A DNA stretch of 64,000 nucleotides from Sva-07 sp963747375 (GCA_963747375.1 CAVVFL010000002.1:448766-512765); one strand, 5' to 3'; shown: positions 52,975 to 63,045, counted from the first letter of the stretch. The notes: generated from the sequence alone by a model not told the origin. A program made the numbers and translations.

Positions 52975-53477
52975 GACCCCATAAACGTCTGAGCGACATC
53001 GCCGTGACGGAGCTGGTCGAGGGCGGCCTGCGCTGCGCTGAACACGACACCTGCGGCGACCTCGGGCAGTTGACGATGTTCACCAACGAGCACCACTTTG
53101 GCGCCGACGCGCACGGCCTCAGCGTCTCGGCCAGCGCCGCCTCGCATGCTGTGAGGATCACATGCTGGATGCGCCGGTCGGCGAGCGCGTACCGAGCGAC
53201 ACCGACTTCGGCACGGCGAACGTGAGATCGAACCCCGGCACCCGACGCGGATGGGTGCGCAGCGTGTCGCCGTTGGGCGTCAGCCCCGTACCGGGAGCGA
53301 GGCCGGCGAGCACCGCCCGCGACTCCGCTGGGTCGACCTCCCCCACGAGCCCGAGCGCATCGACACCATCCCGACCCACCTCCCTTGAGTCTCGCCTGCG
53401 CCCGTGTAGTACTCGTCCAACCCGCGCGCCACCTGCGACAGGTAGTGGGCCTCGGCACCAACCCGCAGTTTCCACAC
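52975..53477 (-). pseudogene. MobF/TrwC relaxase remnant with internal deletion
   Basis: From GTG 53477: VWKLRVGAEAHYLSQVARGL then DEYYTGAGETQG, LAPGTGLTPNGDTLRTHPRR and GFDLTFAVPKSVSL, the N-terminal relaxase pattern of TrwC/MobF proteins with its tyrosines, interrupted by frame shifts. After AIQH-type residues (RRIQHVILTACEAALAETL) the text jumps to VGAKVVLVGEHRQLPEVAAG, a helicase motif that normally lies several hundred residues later. So the middle of the gene is deleted. Such relaxases nick and pilot DNA in conjugation. With the tRNA next to it, this is the footprint of a lost integrative element. Confidence 0.75.
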
Positions 53478-53497
53478 TGTCTCGCGCGGGCGTCCGG

Positions 53498-54734
53498 TCA
53501 GCGTGCGATCGACGTGACCGTTGCGTTCTCGTTGCTGGGTGTGAGCGGCGGGAGTCTCAGCGTGAGCAGCCACGTGATGGCGACGAAGGCGGCGGATCCC
53601 CAGAGCGCTGCGTCGAGGCCACCCCAGAGATAGAGCACGCCGGACAGCAGGGTGCCGACCAGGCGTCCGGCCGCGTTTGCGGAGTAGTAGAAGCCGACAT
53701 CGAGCGACACGTCGTCGCCTTGGGAGTAGGCCAGGATCAGGTACGAATGCAGAGATGAGTTGATCGCGAACACCACGCCGAACACGATCAACCCACCCAT
53801 GACGACTGCAGTGACGGCGACATCGAGCGCCACACCGGCAGCCATCGACACCGACACGATGCCCAGCACGAACGCCCAGGTACGCGCAGCGCCGATCTCG
53901 GCGTCGGCGGTGGCGGTCGAGCGGCGCAGCAGGCGGCGGTGCGAAGGACTGCACGATGCCGTACCCGATCAACCAGGCGGCGAGGACTCGCGCCGATCTG
54001 CCCGGACGGCCAGCCCAGTTCATCGGCGAGGAAGATCGGGAGCGCGACGACGAACCAGATGTCGCGCGACCCGAAGAGGAAGAAGCGGGCGGCCGACAGC
54101 CGGTTGATCGCCGTCGACTTCGACAGGATCGACCGCAGCGGGGGCTTCACCTTCGCCCGACCGATGTCTTCGTTCAAGAGGACGCCGACGGCGACGAGCA
54201 CCACGGTGAGCATGATGGCCATCGACCACAGCGCCGCGTCGTATCCGATCCACGACAGCAGCACGGCGCCGAGGAAGAAGCCGATCCCCTTGACGCGTTC
54301 TTGGAGCCGGTGAGGGTTCGCGACGAGTCCGGAACAGGCCGCCCTCTCCGGCCATGTACTTGACCGCGCTCTTCGAGCTCATCTTCGTGAGGTCCTTGGC
54401 AACGCCGGACAGCGCCTGGAGCCCCATGACGAACATGACCGAAACCCATTCGACCCAGCTCGGATCCTGGAACGTCGAGACCGACGAGGGCGACCACCTG
54501 CAGGCCGAGGCCGATAAGCAGGGTGCGGTTGAGCCCGGTCCGGGCACCGACCCAACCGCCGATCAAGTTCGTCAGGATCCCCATGAACTCGTAGAGCAGG
54601 AACAAGAAGGCGATCGCCACCGGCGAGTAGCCGAGCTCGTTGAAGTAGAGCAGCACCAACATGCGCAGTGCGCCGTCGGTGAGCGTGAACGCCCAGTAGC
54701 CGGCGGTCACCAGAACGTAGTTGCGGAGCTTCAC
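53498..54734 (-). CDS. arsJ: ArsJ-like MFS permease for arseno-phosphoglycerate, frameshifts
   Basis: About 410 aa when joined, with twelve predicted helices. KLRNYVLVTAGYWAFTLTDG at the start, FLLYEFMGILTNLIGGW near residue 45, GVAKDLTKMSSKSAVKYM near 115 and ARFFLFGSRDIWFVVALPIF mid-protein fit ArsJ. ArsJ exports 1-arseno-3-phosphoglycerate made by GAPDH, after which it falls apart to arsenate and 3-phosphoglycerate. The frame changes near 54490, 54310 and 53960. It is the last gene of the arsRC-arsC-GAPDH-arsJ operon, 13 bp after GAPDH. Confidence 0.85.
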
Positions 54735-54747
54735 GTCAGATTCCGAT

Positions 54748-55778
54748 TCAAGGTTGGGACTCGATGCTTTCGGCAACCCTTGCGGCCAGGTCGGCCATGC
54801 GGAACGAGCAGCGCGTATTCGTTGTCGTACCAGATCAACACCTTGACCAACCGGTTGTCGACGACCATCGTCGACGGGCCGTCGACGATGCCGGATCGGG
54901 TGTCGTTGGTGTAGTCGGCAGACACCAGCGGCCGGTCCTCGAACCCCAGGATGCCCTTCAGGTCACCGTCGGCTGCGTCGCCGGTACGGAGCGCGTTGAT
55001 CTCCTCGACGGTGACGTCTCGGGTCATCGAGAACACGGCGTCGGTGAGCGAGGCGTTCAGCAACGGAACCCGCACGGCGACGCCGTTCAGTTTGCCGGTG
55101 AGTTCGGGTAGATCATTGTGATCGCTGTCGCCGAGCCGGTCGAGGTCGGGATGAGCGAGTTGAGCGCGGAGCGTGCCCGACGAAGGTCCTTGTGTGGTGC
55201 GTCGACCACGACCTGGGTGTTCGTGGCGTCGTGGATGGTGGTGATACGCCGCGCTCGATCCCGATCTGCTCGTGGAGCACCTTGACCACCGGAGCGAGGC
55301 AGTTCGTCGTGCACGACGCCGCCGTCACGATGTGATGGACGGACGCGTCGTAGAGATGGTCGTTGCAGCCCATCACGATGTTCAGTGCGCGGTCGTCCTT
55401 GACCGGTGCGGCGACGATCACCTTGCCTATCCCTCGATCGAAGTACGGCGACGAGTAACGCGACAGTGCGGAACTTGCCGGAGCATTCCAGCACGATGTC
55501 GACGTCGGCGGCTGCCCACGGCACCTCGCCCGGCGACGTGATCGACGAGTAGCCGACCGCCGCGCCGGTCGATCTCCAACTGACCGTCGCTCACCGAAAC
55601 GGATCCGCCATACCGTCCGTGGACGGTGTCGAACTCCAACAGATGCGCCGCCGTTCGCGGCGTCGGCGAACGGCTCGTTGACAGAGTGTACCAGTTCGAG
55701 ATCGCCCTGCTCGTGTAGCGCTCGCACGACCAGTCGACGAATGCGGCCGAATCCGTTGATTCCACCCGCGGTACTCAT
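54748..55778 (-). CDS. Glyceraldehyde-3-phosphate dehydrogenase of the ars operon, several frameshifts
   Basis: Reads GINGFGRIRRLVVRAL at the start, then LLEFDTVHGRYGGSVSVSDG, AAADVDIVLECSGKF, the active site TAASCTTNCLAPVVKVLHEQ with the catalytic Cys, MRVPLLNASLTDAVFSMTRD and VLIWYDNEYA near the end. About 340 aa, normal for GAPDH. At least five one-base changes break the frame, one of which restores HLLEFDTVH by removing an A near 55648. In ars operons this enzyme attaches arsenate to glyceraldehyde 3-phosphate to make the ArsJ substrate. Its ATG overlaps the ArsC stop (ATGA). Confidence 0.85.
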
Positions 55779-56435
55779 CGCTGCCCGGCCGTTGCGGCCA
55801 CGTCCAGTCCGAGCGACGCGATCAACGCTTCGACGCGGTGGCGGACGTCGTCGCGGATCTCACGCACCACCTCGATCGGCTGCCCTGACGGACTCGGCAG
55901 ATCCCAGTCCTCGTAGCGTTTGCCCGGAAAGACCGGACACACGTCACCGCAGCCCATCGAGACGATGACGTCCACGGAGCGGGCGATCTGTGGTCCACGG
56001 CTGCGGCAATTCCGCGGCGATGTCGACTCCGACCTCGGACATCGCCGCCACCACGGCGTCGTTCATCGCGATGCCCGGTTCGGTCCCGCCGGAGAACACA
56101 TCGACCCGATCACCGGCAAGTCGACGCAACCAGCCTGCTCCCATCTGCGACCGCCCGGCGTTGTGGACGCACAGGAACAGGACGGCCGGCTTGGCGTCGG
56201 CTCCGAGCTCGAGTCGCTCCAGGGCCCGGAGCCGATCACGGTTAGCCGCTCGATCAGCAGCGGTAGCCATTGCGTGAACTTCGCCTTCGAATGCAGCAAC
56301 TCCTCGGGAGTCGAGCATGTACCGCTCGATCGTCTCCACGTTGAAGGTGCCCTCGAACTCGTGGCGTAGTCGTTCTGCCCCTTGGCGGATGAACATGATC
56401 TGCTCGGTCGTCAGATGGACCCGGTCGTCGGTCAT
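55775..56435 (-). CDS. arsC: Arsenate reductase ArsC with N-terminal helical domain, one frameshift
   Basis: About 220 aa. The N-terminal three-helix segment (TTEQIMFIRQGAERLRHEFE, VETIERYMLDS) is usual for actinobacterial ArsC. The phosphatase-like loop AVLFLCVHNAGRSQMGAGWL carries Cx5R. The end reads VDVIVSMGCGDVCPVFPGKR and YEDWDLPSPSGQPIEVVREI, with the Asp and further Cys used to relay electrons. One base gain near 55988 shifts the frame. It reduces arsenate to arsenite with mycothiol or thioredoxin. Starts in the stop of the ArsR-ArsC gene and ends in the GAPDH start. Confidence 0.87.
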
Positions 56436-57119
56436 CGGTTGTCTCCTTTTGCTCGTTCGCGACGGCGGCGTATGCGGTCGTCGAGTTCGGCGATCACTGC
56501 GTCGAAGGCCTCTGCGCGGCCGTCCTCGACCGGATCGGGCAGCGACCAGTGCCACCAACCCGGCTCGGGATCGAGTTCCTCGTGCGCCTGGTCGCACACC
56601 GTCACGACGAATTCGTGGTGTCCGTCGGCCGCGAGCAGGCGGGGCTCGGGCGCGGCTCAGGTCCAACCCGGTGCGCGACGCCGCAGCGACCGCTCCGGGA
56701 TGGACCGCGCAATCGACGGGATGCGTGCCCGCGGACGTCGCCACCCCGCCGGTACGAGCTGTCCACAATGCGGCTGCCAGCTGCGAACGCGCCGAGTTGT
56801 GACTACACACGAACAACACCTGACCCGCGGGAAGTGCCGTCGCCACGCCGAGGCGGGCGAGCGGTGCTGGCACGAGGCGGACATATCGGCGGCGGCGGTC
56901 GCCTGCCGACACGAACCGCTCGATCAATCCCACACCTTCGAGGACGTCGAGGTGGTGCGCGAGCAGATTGGTCGGCACCGAGAACCGAGCGGCGAGCTCC
57001 TTCGGCGAGCGGTCGCTGACTGCGAGATCCTCCACGATCGCCAGGCGGACCGGTTCACCCAACGCGGCGTGGATGGCCGCACGTTCGGCCACCGAGTCGA
57101 CAACCTCCGAATGCTCCAT
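56432..57119 (-). CDS. ArsR-ArsC fusion protein, one frameshift
   Basis: About 229 aa. Residues 10-80 are an ArsR helix-turn-helix: ALGEPVRLAIVEDLAVSDRS, ELAARFSVPTNLLAHHLDVL and GDRRRRYVRL. From about residue 97 comes a second ArsC: QVLFVCSHNSARSQLAAALW with Cx5R, then, after a shift near 56655, LLAADGHHEFVVTVCDQAHE and WHWSLPDPVEDG. One polypeptide therefore holds a regulator and a reductase domain. The fused reductase may sense or process arsenate; this is inference. It heads the operon, so it probably represses it. Confidence 0.8.
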
Positions 57120-57173
57120 GATCGCCCACGATAGACACTCAGAGAAGATTGAATCAATATGAGTTGAAAGAGT

Positions 57174-57526
57174 TCACCCCGTGTTCACCAAGGCGTCACC
57201 CACAGCGGCCAGGCGCTCCGGACGGAGGCGGAACCACGCCCACTTGCCGCGCTGCTGGTTCGAGCACCCCCGCTCGTACCAGCAATGACAGGTGATGGCT
57301 AACCGTCGGTTGTGTGCGATCGACCAGCGCCGGCAGGTGACCGCACGCGCACCACCTCGCCCGACTCGGCCGTCCCGATGATCGACACCAGTCGCAACCG
57401 CACCGGGTCGGCGAGCGCTCTCAGGACCTCGGCCAGTTCCGATGCCTGCTCCTCGTCGAGTGCTGACCGCAGCAAGGGAGTGCAACACGCCTCAGGTGTG
57501 ACGCTCGGGGAATCCACGAAGTACAT
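57174..57526 (-). CDS. arsR: ArsR-family repressor, frameshifts
   Basis: About 117 aa. Starts MYFVDSPSVTPEACCTPLLR, with a CC pair suited to arsenite binding, then LAEVLRALADPVRLRLVSII, the ArsR start. The recognition helix reads QPTVSHHLSLL and the end is QQRGKWAWFRLRPERLAAVG. Breaks near 57345 and 57265. It is divergent from the ArsI/CadI-like gene with a strong promoter between, so it probably represses both. Arsenite binding to the Cys pair would release DNA. Confidence 0.82.
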
Positions 57527-57527
57527 A

Positions 57528-57557
57528 TTGACATATTTCGATGCGTGCTGCTAACGT
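57528..57557 (+). promoter_or_regulatory. Promoter for the ArsI/CadI-like gene
   Basis: TTGACA (57528-57533) and TAACGT (57552-57557), 18 bp apart, face the ArsI/CadI-like gene. The -35 overlaps the first bases before the divergent arsR start, and ATATTGACATAT around it is near-palindromic, a plausible ArsR site. Confidence 0.55.
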
Positions 57558-57624
57558 ATTGACCACTGTCAAAGTGTCTGTTCGGCCCACCGATCGACCC
57601 ATCCATCAACCCGGGAGTCCACCC

Positions 57625-58054
57625 ATGCGTCTGCAACTCGCCCTCAACGTCGATGACCTCGATCATGCGATCGAGTTCTACAGCAAGATGTTCGGTACCG
57701 AACCAGCCAAGATCAAGCCGGGCTACGCGAACTTCGCGATCGAGAACCCGCCGCTCAAGCTCGTGTTGTTCGAAGGACGGGTCGGCCGGCTCGATCAACC
57801 ACCTCGGTGTCGAGACCGAGACCTCCGCCGAAGTCGTGGCCGCCGAAACCCGCCTCGCGGACTCCGGGCTCGAGACCACTGGCGTCGACGACACCATCTG
57901 CTGCTATGCCGAGAAGACCGAGACCTGGGTCCACGCTCCCGACGGAAACCGCTGGGAGTGGTACGTCAAGCACGGCGACACCGACCAGCTCGTCAACACC
58001 GTCGTGTCCAGCAGCACCGGCGCGGTCGGCCGGCTGCTGCGGCTGACCAGCTGA
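57625..58054 (+). CDS. ArsI/CadI-like VOC protein, one frameshift
   Basis: About 142 aa. MRLQLALNVDDLDHAIEFYS, GTEPAKIKPGYANFAIENPP and LKLVLFEGRVG start the VOC fold; after a shift near 57785 come INHLGVETETSAEVVAAETR and DDTICCYAEKTETWV. The vicinal CC matches the pair that binds trivalent arsenicals in ArsI, the C-As lyase, and cadmium in CadI. His, Glu and Asp in INHLGVE and WYVK regions can bind iron. Divergent from arsR, so arsenic-inducible. ArsI cleaves methylarsenite to arsenite and formaldehyde; CadI is the alternative. Confidence 0.8.
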
Positions 58055-58427
58055 TCCCCGAGCCGGGACCGCGGCTCAGAGGCCGGCTTCCATGACCCGA
58101 ACCTGGAGCAAGTCGAGCAGATCCTGCGGGAGTCCGAGTCTGGCGAGGGAGGAAGTCGCTGACGACAGCGAAACGAGTCGGCTCCTGAACCAGGGTGGCC
58201 GACGTCATCTCGAGGGTTCGTGTGTCGCCGATCGAAGCGTAGGCGTGCCTGGTACTCGCATGGCCAGTCGACCGTGCAAGATCGACTCCGATGAATCGCG
58301 TGCCTCCGAAGACGCCTCCCGCGCCGTCAGCGCCAATCGGCCCGCCGCTGTGGCCGTAGACCACGGTCGTGCCCAGCCGACCGCCGGTCTCGTGGCGGTC
58401 TCACATCTGCGAGGAAACGAGAACAGC
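58055..58427. other. Intergenic, no gene recognised
   Basis: About 370 bp between the VOC gene and gpmI. Short frames on both strands, for example AGFHDPNLEQVEQILRESE on the plus strand and GHSGGPIGADGAGG on the minus strand, may be gene remnants but match nothing I can name. No promoter stands out. Confidence 0.4.
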
Positions 58428-60068
58428 ATGAGCTCCGCAAGTCAACTGGGCCGCAACCGTCCGCTCGTGCTCGTCGTGATGGACGGTATCGGCGTGGGCA
58501 AAGGTGACGCCTTCGACGCTGTCGCACTCGCACACACACCGAATCTCGACCAGTTGGCGTCCGAGTCGAGCCGAACGCTCAAGGCTCATGGAACCGCTGT
58601 GGGACTTCCCTCCGACGCGGACATGGGCAACTCCGAAGTCGGCCACAACATCCTCGGCGCAGGACGCATCTTCGACCAAGGAGCGAAACGGGTCGACAAC
58701 GCGTCGCGTCCGGTTCGATCTGGAAGTCCGACGCATGGCAACGGATTGTGGACCGCTGTGGGGGCGGTGGCGGGACGCTGCACCTGATCGGTCTTCTGTC
58801 TGACGGCAACGTTCACTCGAACATCAGCCACCTGTTCGAGATCTTGCGCCAAGCTGCCGAGGACCAGATCTCGACGATCAGAATCCACGCGCTCTTCGAC
58901 GGACGCGATGTCCCCGATCCCTCCGCCGAGCGCTACATCACTCGCACAGAGGACGAGATCGCCAAGTACCCGACCTCGACATCCAGTTCGCATCCGGCGG
59001 CGGGGCATGGTCACCACCATGGACCGCTATGGGGCCGACTGGCGCATCGTCGAGGCCGGTTGGCGCCGCCCAGCCCTCGGCACGGCACACCCGGTGCCGG
59101 ACCTGCTGTCGCGCCTCGAGTTGGGGCCGGTCGACCAGGGTGTGCTCAGCGATCAGTTGCTCCCTGCGTTCACGGTGGTGGACGAGTCGCAGCAACCGGT
59201 CGGCTCGATCGTCGACGGTGACGCCGTGGTCATGTTCAACTTCCGGGGCGACCGCGCCATCAGTTGTCGCAAGCCCTCGAGGAGGGACCAGCGTTCGACA
59301 AGTTCGATCGCGAGCGCAGGTTCCGGACGTCTACTTCGCAGGGATGGCGTTGTACGACGGTGACACGAACACTCCCGCGTCGTATCTGGTCGAGCCCGAG
59401 TCGGTCGACACGACGGTCAGCGAGATCATCGCGTCTGCGGGCATCGCCCAGTGGGCGGGCGCGGAGACGCAGAAGTTCGGGCACATCACTCTATTCTGGA
59501 ACGGCAACCGGTCAAGCAAGTTCAACCAGCAGCTGGAAACCTACGTCGAGATCCCCTCTGACCTCGTGCCCTTCAACGAGCGACCCTGGATGAAGTCGGC
59601 CGAGACAGCCGACGCCGCGATCGAGGCGGTGCGCTCCGGCGAGTTCGGCTTCATCAGGATGAACTTCGCAGGCGGAGACATGGTCGGCCACACCGCCGAC
59701 ATCGCCGCGACCCGCATCGCGGTCGAGAGCGTCGACCTGGCCATCGGCCGAATCGCCGACGCCGTCGCAGCTGGTCGGGATGCTGCTCGGTCACCGCGGA
59801 TCACGGCAACGCCGACGACAAGGTCGAGCGCAACAGCGAGGGCAAGCCGCTGTTGGGCAGCGACGGCGAACCCCAACTGCGCACGGCACACTCACTCAAC
59901 CCGGTGATGTTCGCCGTCCGCGACTACGCGCCGGAACACTATTCACCTGCGCGGACGATCTGCCCACCGCCGGCCTCGCCGACGCTCGCGGCAACCATCT
60001 TGCAGCTACTCGACCTGGCGATCCCATCGGACTACGAGCCATCACTCCTGGACACGCCGACGCACTGA
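58428..60068 (+). CDS. gpmI: 2,3-bisphosphoglycerate-independent phosphoglycerate mutase, frameshifts
   Basis: About 546 aa. LVLVVMDGIGVGKGDAFDAV holds the first metal Asp; GLPSDADMGNSEVGHNILGA has the phosphorylated Ser; LIGLLSDGNVHSNISHLFEI, HALFDGRDVPDPSAERYI, MFNFRGDRAI and LLVTADHGNADDKVE follow, the usual manganese-binding set. It interconverts 3- and 2-phosphoglycerate. Frames break near 58715, 58780, 58975, 59262, 59320 and 59778. The GAGGAAACG ribosome site supports ATG 58428. Placement between ars genes is unusual and is treated as a finding. Confidence 0.88.
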
Positions 60069-60087
60069 CGCCGGCAGCGGCCGTCCG

Positions 60088-60449
60088 TCAGAGTGCGTTG
60101 ATGCCGGCCTTGAGGTTCGCGAGGCCGGTGGCGTCGACGCAATAGCGGGTTCGTGGCCCTTCGATCTCGCCCTGGATCAGGCCGGCTTCGCGCAGGATGC
60201 GGAGGTGTTCGGACACGGTGGATTGGGCGAGTGGGAGTTCGGCGACGACGTCGCCGGTGGCGCACGTCTCGGCGATGTGTGAGCAACTGCAGGATCGCCA
60301 ACCGGGCCGGATGCCGCGACCGCCTTGGCCGTCGCCGCGAGCGTCTCGTCATCGGGAGGCGGCACAAGCGAGTCGACCGGAGCAGGCACGCAGCATTCCT
60401 CACGTGACGTGGACGGGTTCGCCGGACTGGCGGCCGAGGTGGCAGTCAT
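60088..60449 (-). CDS. arsR: ArsR-family repressor, one frameshift
   Basis: About 120 aa. TSREECCVPAPVDSLVPPPD carries a CC pair, then HPARLAILQLLTHIAETCAT,GDVVAELPLAQSTVSEHLRI and IEGPRTRYCVDATGLANL. The frame shifts near 60300. The ATG overlaps the stop of acr3 (ATGA), so the repressor is made with the pump. Target: probably the acr3 promoter, which it shares with the divergent permease. Confidence 0.83.
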
Positions 60450-61562
60450 GGTCGCGCTCCCTGTGCGACGGGTGTGGCATTGGCAGGGTCGGTGGGGTAG
60501 TAGCGGCGGCGTGCCCACAGCGAGACGTACACCAGGCCGACGAGCACCGGAACCTCGATGAGCGGGCCGACCACGCCGGCGAGCGCCTGGCCCGACGACA
60601 CGCCGAACACGCCGATCGCCACGGCGATCGGCGAGTTCGAAGTTGTTGCCGGCGGCGGTGAACGCGATCGACGCGTTGCGGTCGTACGGGAAGCGCATCC
60701 GCAAGCCCGAGGCGAACGAACCGAACCACATGATCGCGAAGTAGACGACGAGCGGCATCGCGATGCGGGCGACGTGAGGGGTGGTCGGTGATCGGTCGCC
60801 TTGGAGGGCGAACAGGATGACGATCGTGAACAGCAGCCCGTACAGCGCGACCGGGCCGATCCGCGGCAGGAAGCGTCTCCTCGTACCACTCGGTGCCCTT
60901 GCGTCCGTTCGAGGACGAACCGGGTGAGGAAGCCGGCGAGCAGCGGCACGCCGAGGAAGATGAGCACCGACTTGGCGATCTCCCACACGGTGACGTCGAT
61001 GCCGTCGCTGTCGAGGCCGAGCCAGCCGGGCAGCAGTTCGAGGTAGAAGTAGCCGAGCAGCGAGTAGGCGACGATCTGGAACAGCGAGTTGATCGCCACC
61101 AGCACGGCGGCCAGCTCGCGGTTGCCGCAGGCGAGGTCGTTCCAGATCAGCACCATCGCGATGCAGCGGGCCAGGCCGACGATGATCAGCCCGGTGCGGT
61201 ACTCGGGCAGGTCGGGCAGCATCAGCCAGGCGAGCGTGAACATCAGCGCCGGGCCGATCGAGCCAGTTGAGCACCAGCGACATCACGAGCGAGCGACGGT
61301 CGACCACGCTGCCGATCGAGCGGTACTTCACCTTGGCGAGCACCGGGTACATCATCGCGAACAGCCCGATCGCGATGGGCAGCGACACCGTGTCGATCTT
61401 CACCCGGTCGAGGGTGTCGTCGAGGTCGGCGAACACCTTGCCGAGCACGATCCCGATCACCATCGCCGCACCGATCCACACCGGCAGCAACCGGTCGAGC
61501 AACGACAGTCGAGCGACCACCGGATCCTGCGGTGGGGAATCGGTGAAGACCTCACTCGCCAT
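60446..61562 (-). CDS. acr3: ACR3 arsenite efflux transporter, frameshifts
   Basis: About 370 aa with ten predicted helices. LSLLDRLLPVWIGAAMVIGI, SLPIAIGLFAMMYPVLAKVK, YRTGLIIVGLARCIAMVLIW (with the conserved Cys), NDLACGNRELAAVLVAINSL and FTAAGNNFEL are characteristic of ACR3. It exports arsenite using proton force. Frames change near 61262, 60877 and 60632. The start is ATG 61562 (MASEVFTDSP). It is upstream of arsR and divergent from the ArsP-like permease. Confidence 0.88.
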
Positions 61563-61661
61563 GTCGTGCCCTTCTGATCGCCATTCGACGATCCACGATA
61601 ACAGATCCGTCGGACGACGATCAGGACCTTCGCCACTGTCTCTCGTCCATTTCATCGGTTA

Positions 61662-61677
61662 TCGTCGATTAACGATG
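61662..61677. promoter_or_regulatory. ATCGT-N6-ACGAT dyad at the ArsP-like start
   Basis: Five-base arms with TTATCGTCGATTAACGAT as context, overlapping the ATG at 61676. It lies in the 113-bp gap between acr3 and the divergent permease, so an ArsR-type repressor could control both from here. The arms are short. Confidence 0.45.
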
Positions 61678-62776
61678 AGTGTGCATGATGGCGACGCAAC
61701 GACGGGAGGAGGTCCGGACCGTGCACTGAGCGCCGGCCACCGCATTGACCGAACCGGTCATCGGTTCGACGCTCTTCGTCGGGGACCGGTCGTGGCGGCA
61801 GCGGCAGGGTGGTGGGTGCTCTACCACTACAACCGGCCGTTCTGGGACTGGGTGATGTATGACGTCGTCGGCCTCGCCCGCCGAGTCAGCTCGGCGACTC
61901 GGTTCACTTCTTCTTCTACGACGCCACCAAGATCGCCCTGCTCCTGAGCGGGGTCATCTTCGCGGTCACCATCCTGCGCAGCTTCATGTCGGTCGAACGA
62001 ACTCGGGCGCTGCTGGGCGGCCGCCGACAGGGCGTCGGCAACGTGGCGGCGGCCGGCCTCGGGGTCGTGACGCCGTTCTGTTCGTGCTCGGCCGTACCGG
62101 TGTTCATCGGGTTCGTCGCCGCCGGGGTGCCACTCGGCGTGACACTCAGCTTCCTCATCGCCTCGCCGATGGTGAACGAGGTGGCGATCGTGCTCCTGTT
62201 CGGCCTGTTCGGCTGGAAGGTCACCGCGTTGTACATCTTCGCCGGGTGCTCATCGCGGTCGTCGCCGGGATGGTGCTCGGCCGAATGAATCTCGAACGGT
62301 GGGTCGAGCCGTTCGTGTTCGAGACGAAGCTCCGCGGCAAGCCGATCGATCCGTCGCAAGGGCTGTCGTGGGACGACCGGCTCCAGATGGGCGACGAGGA
62401 AGTGGGCTCGATTCTGCGCAAGGTGTGGCCGTACCTGCTGGTCGGCATCGGCGTCGGTGCCGTGATCCACGGCTGGGCGCCGGAGGACTGGTTCGCCGAG
62501 CACGCCACCGGCGTGCTCGGCGTTCCAATCGCGGTGCTGATCGGGGTCCCGCTCTACTCCAACGCCGCCGGGGTGCTGCCGCTGGTCGAGGTGCTGCACG
62601 ACAAGGGCCTGCCGATGGGCACCGTGCTCGCGTTCATGATGAGCGTCGTCGCCCTCTCGCTCCCCGAGATGATCCTGCTGCGCCGGGTGCTGAAGCCCAA
62701 GCTGATCGCCACCTACGTCGCCGTGGTCGCCTCCGGCATCCTCGCCATCGGATACCTGTTCAACCGCGTTCTCTGA
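61676..62776 (+). CDS. ArsP-like permease (DUF318 family), frameshifts
   Basis: About 366 aa with eight or more helices. GVVTPFCSCSAVPVFIGFVA and SFLIASPMVNEVAIVLLFGL are the DUF318 hallmark, with a CSC pair in the first motif. The end has IAVLIGVPLYSNAAGVLPLV and VALSLPEMILLRRVLKPKLI. Frames change near 61885 and 62250. ArsP relatives export trivalent organoarsenicals; others in the family are of unknown role. A small thioredoxin gene follows 30 bp later, as often seen for this family. Confidence 0.8.
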
Positions 62777-62805
62777 TCACTTTCGAAACCACAAGGAGCA
62801 CCACC

Positions 62806-63045
62806 ATGGACATCAAGATCCTCGGCACCGGTTGCGTCAACTGCAAGAACCTCGAGACGCTCACTCGCGCGGCCCTCGACCGACTCGGCCTCGACGTCGA
62901 GATCGAGAAGGTCACCGACCCCGGCGAGATCGTGTCGTGGGGAGTCATGTCCACCCCCGCGCTCGTCATCGACGACGACGTCGTGCTCGCCGGACGCATC
63001 CCGTCTCCCGACCAGCTCGAGCAACTGCGCGCCAACACGCGCTGA
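62806..63045 (+). CDS. Small thioredoxin-like protein
   Basis: 79 aa, intact. MDIKILGTGCVNCKNLETLT has the CVNC redox pair at residues 10-13, and GVMSTPALVIDDDVVLAG has the cis-proline. It matches the short thioredoxins paired with DUF318 permeases. Good ribosome site AAGGAG. It probably keeps the permease or its cargo reduced; inference. Confidence 0.85.
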   Translation: MDIKILGTGCVNCKNLETLTRAALDRLGLDVEIEKVTDPGEIVSWGVMSTPALVIDDDVVLAGRIPSPDQLEQLRANTR

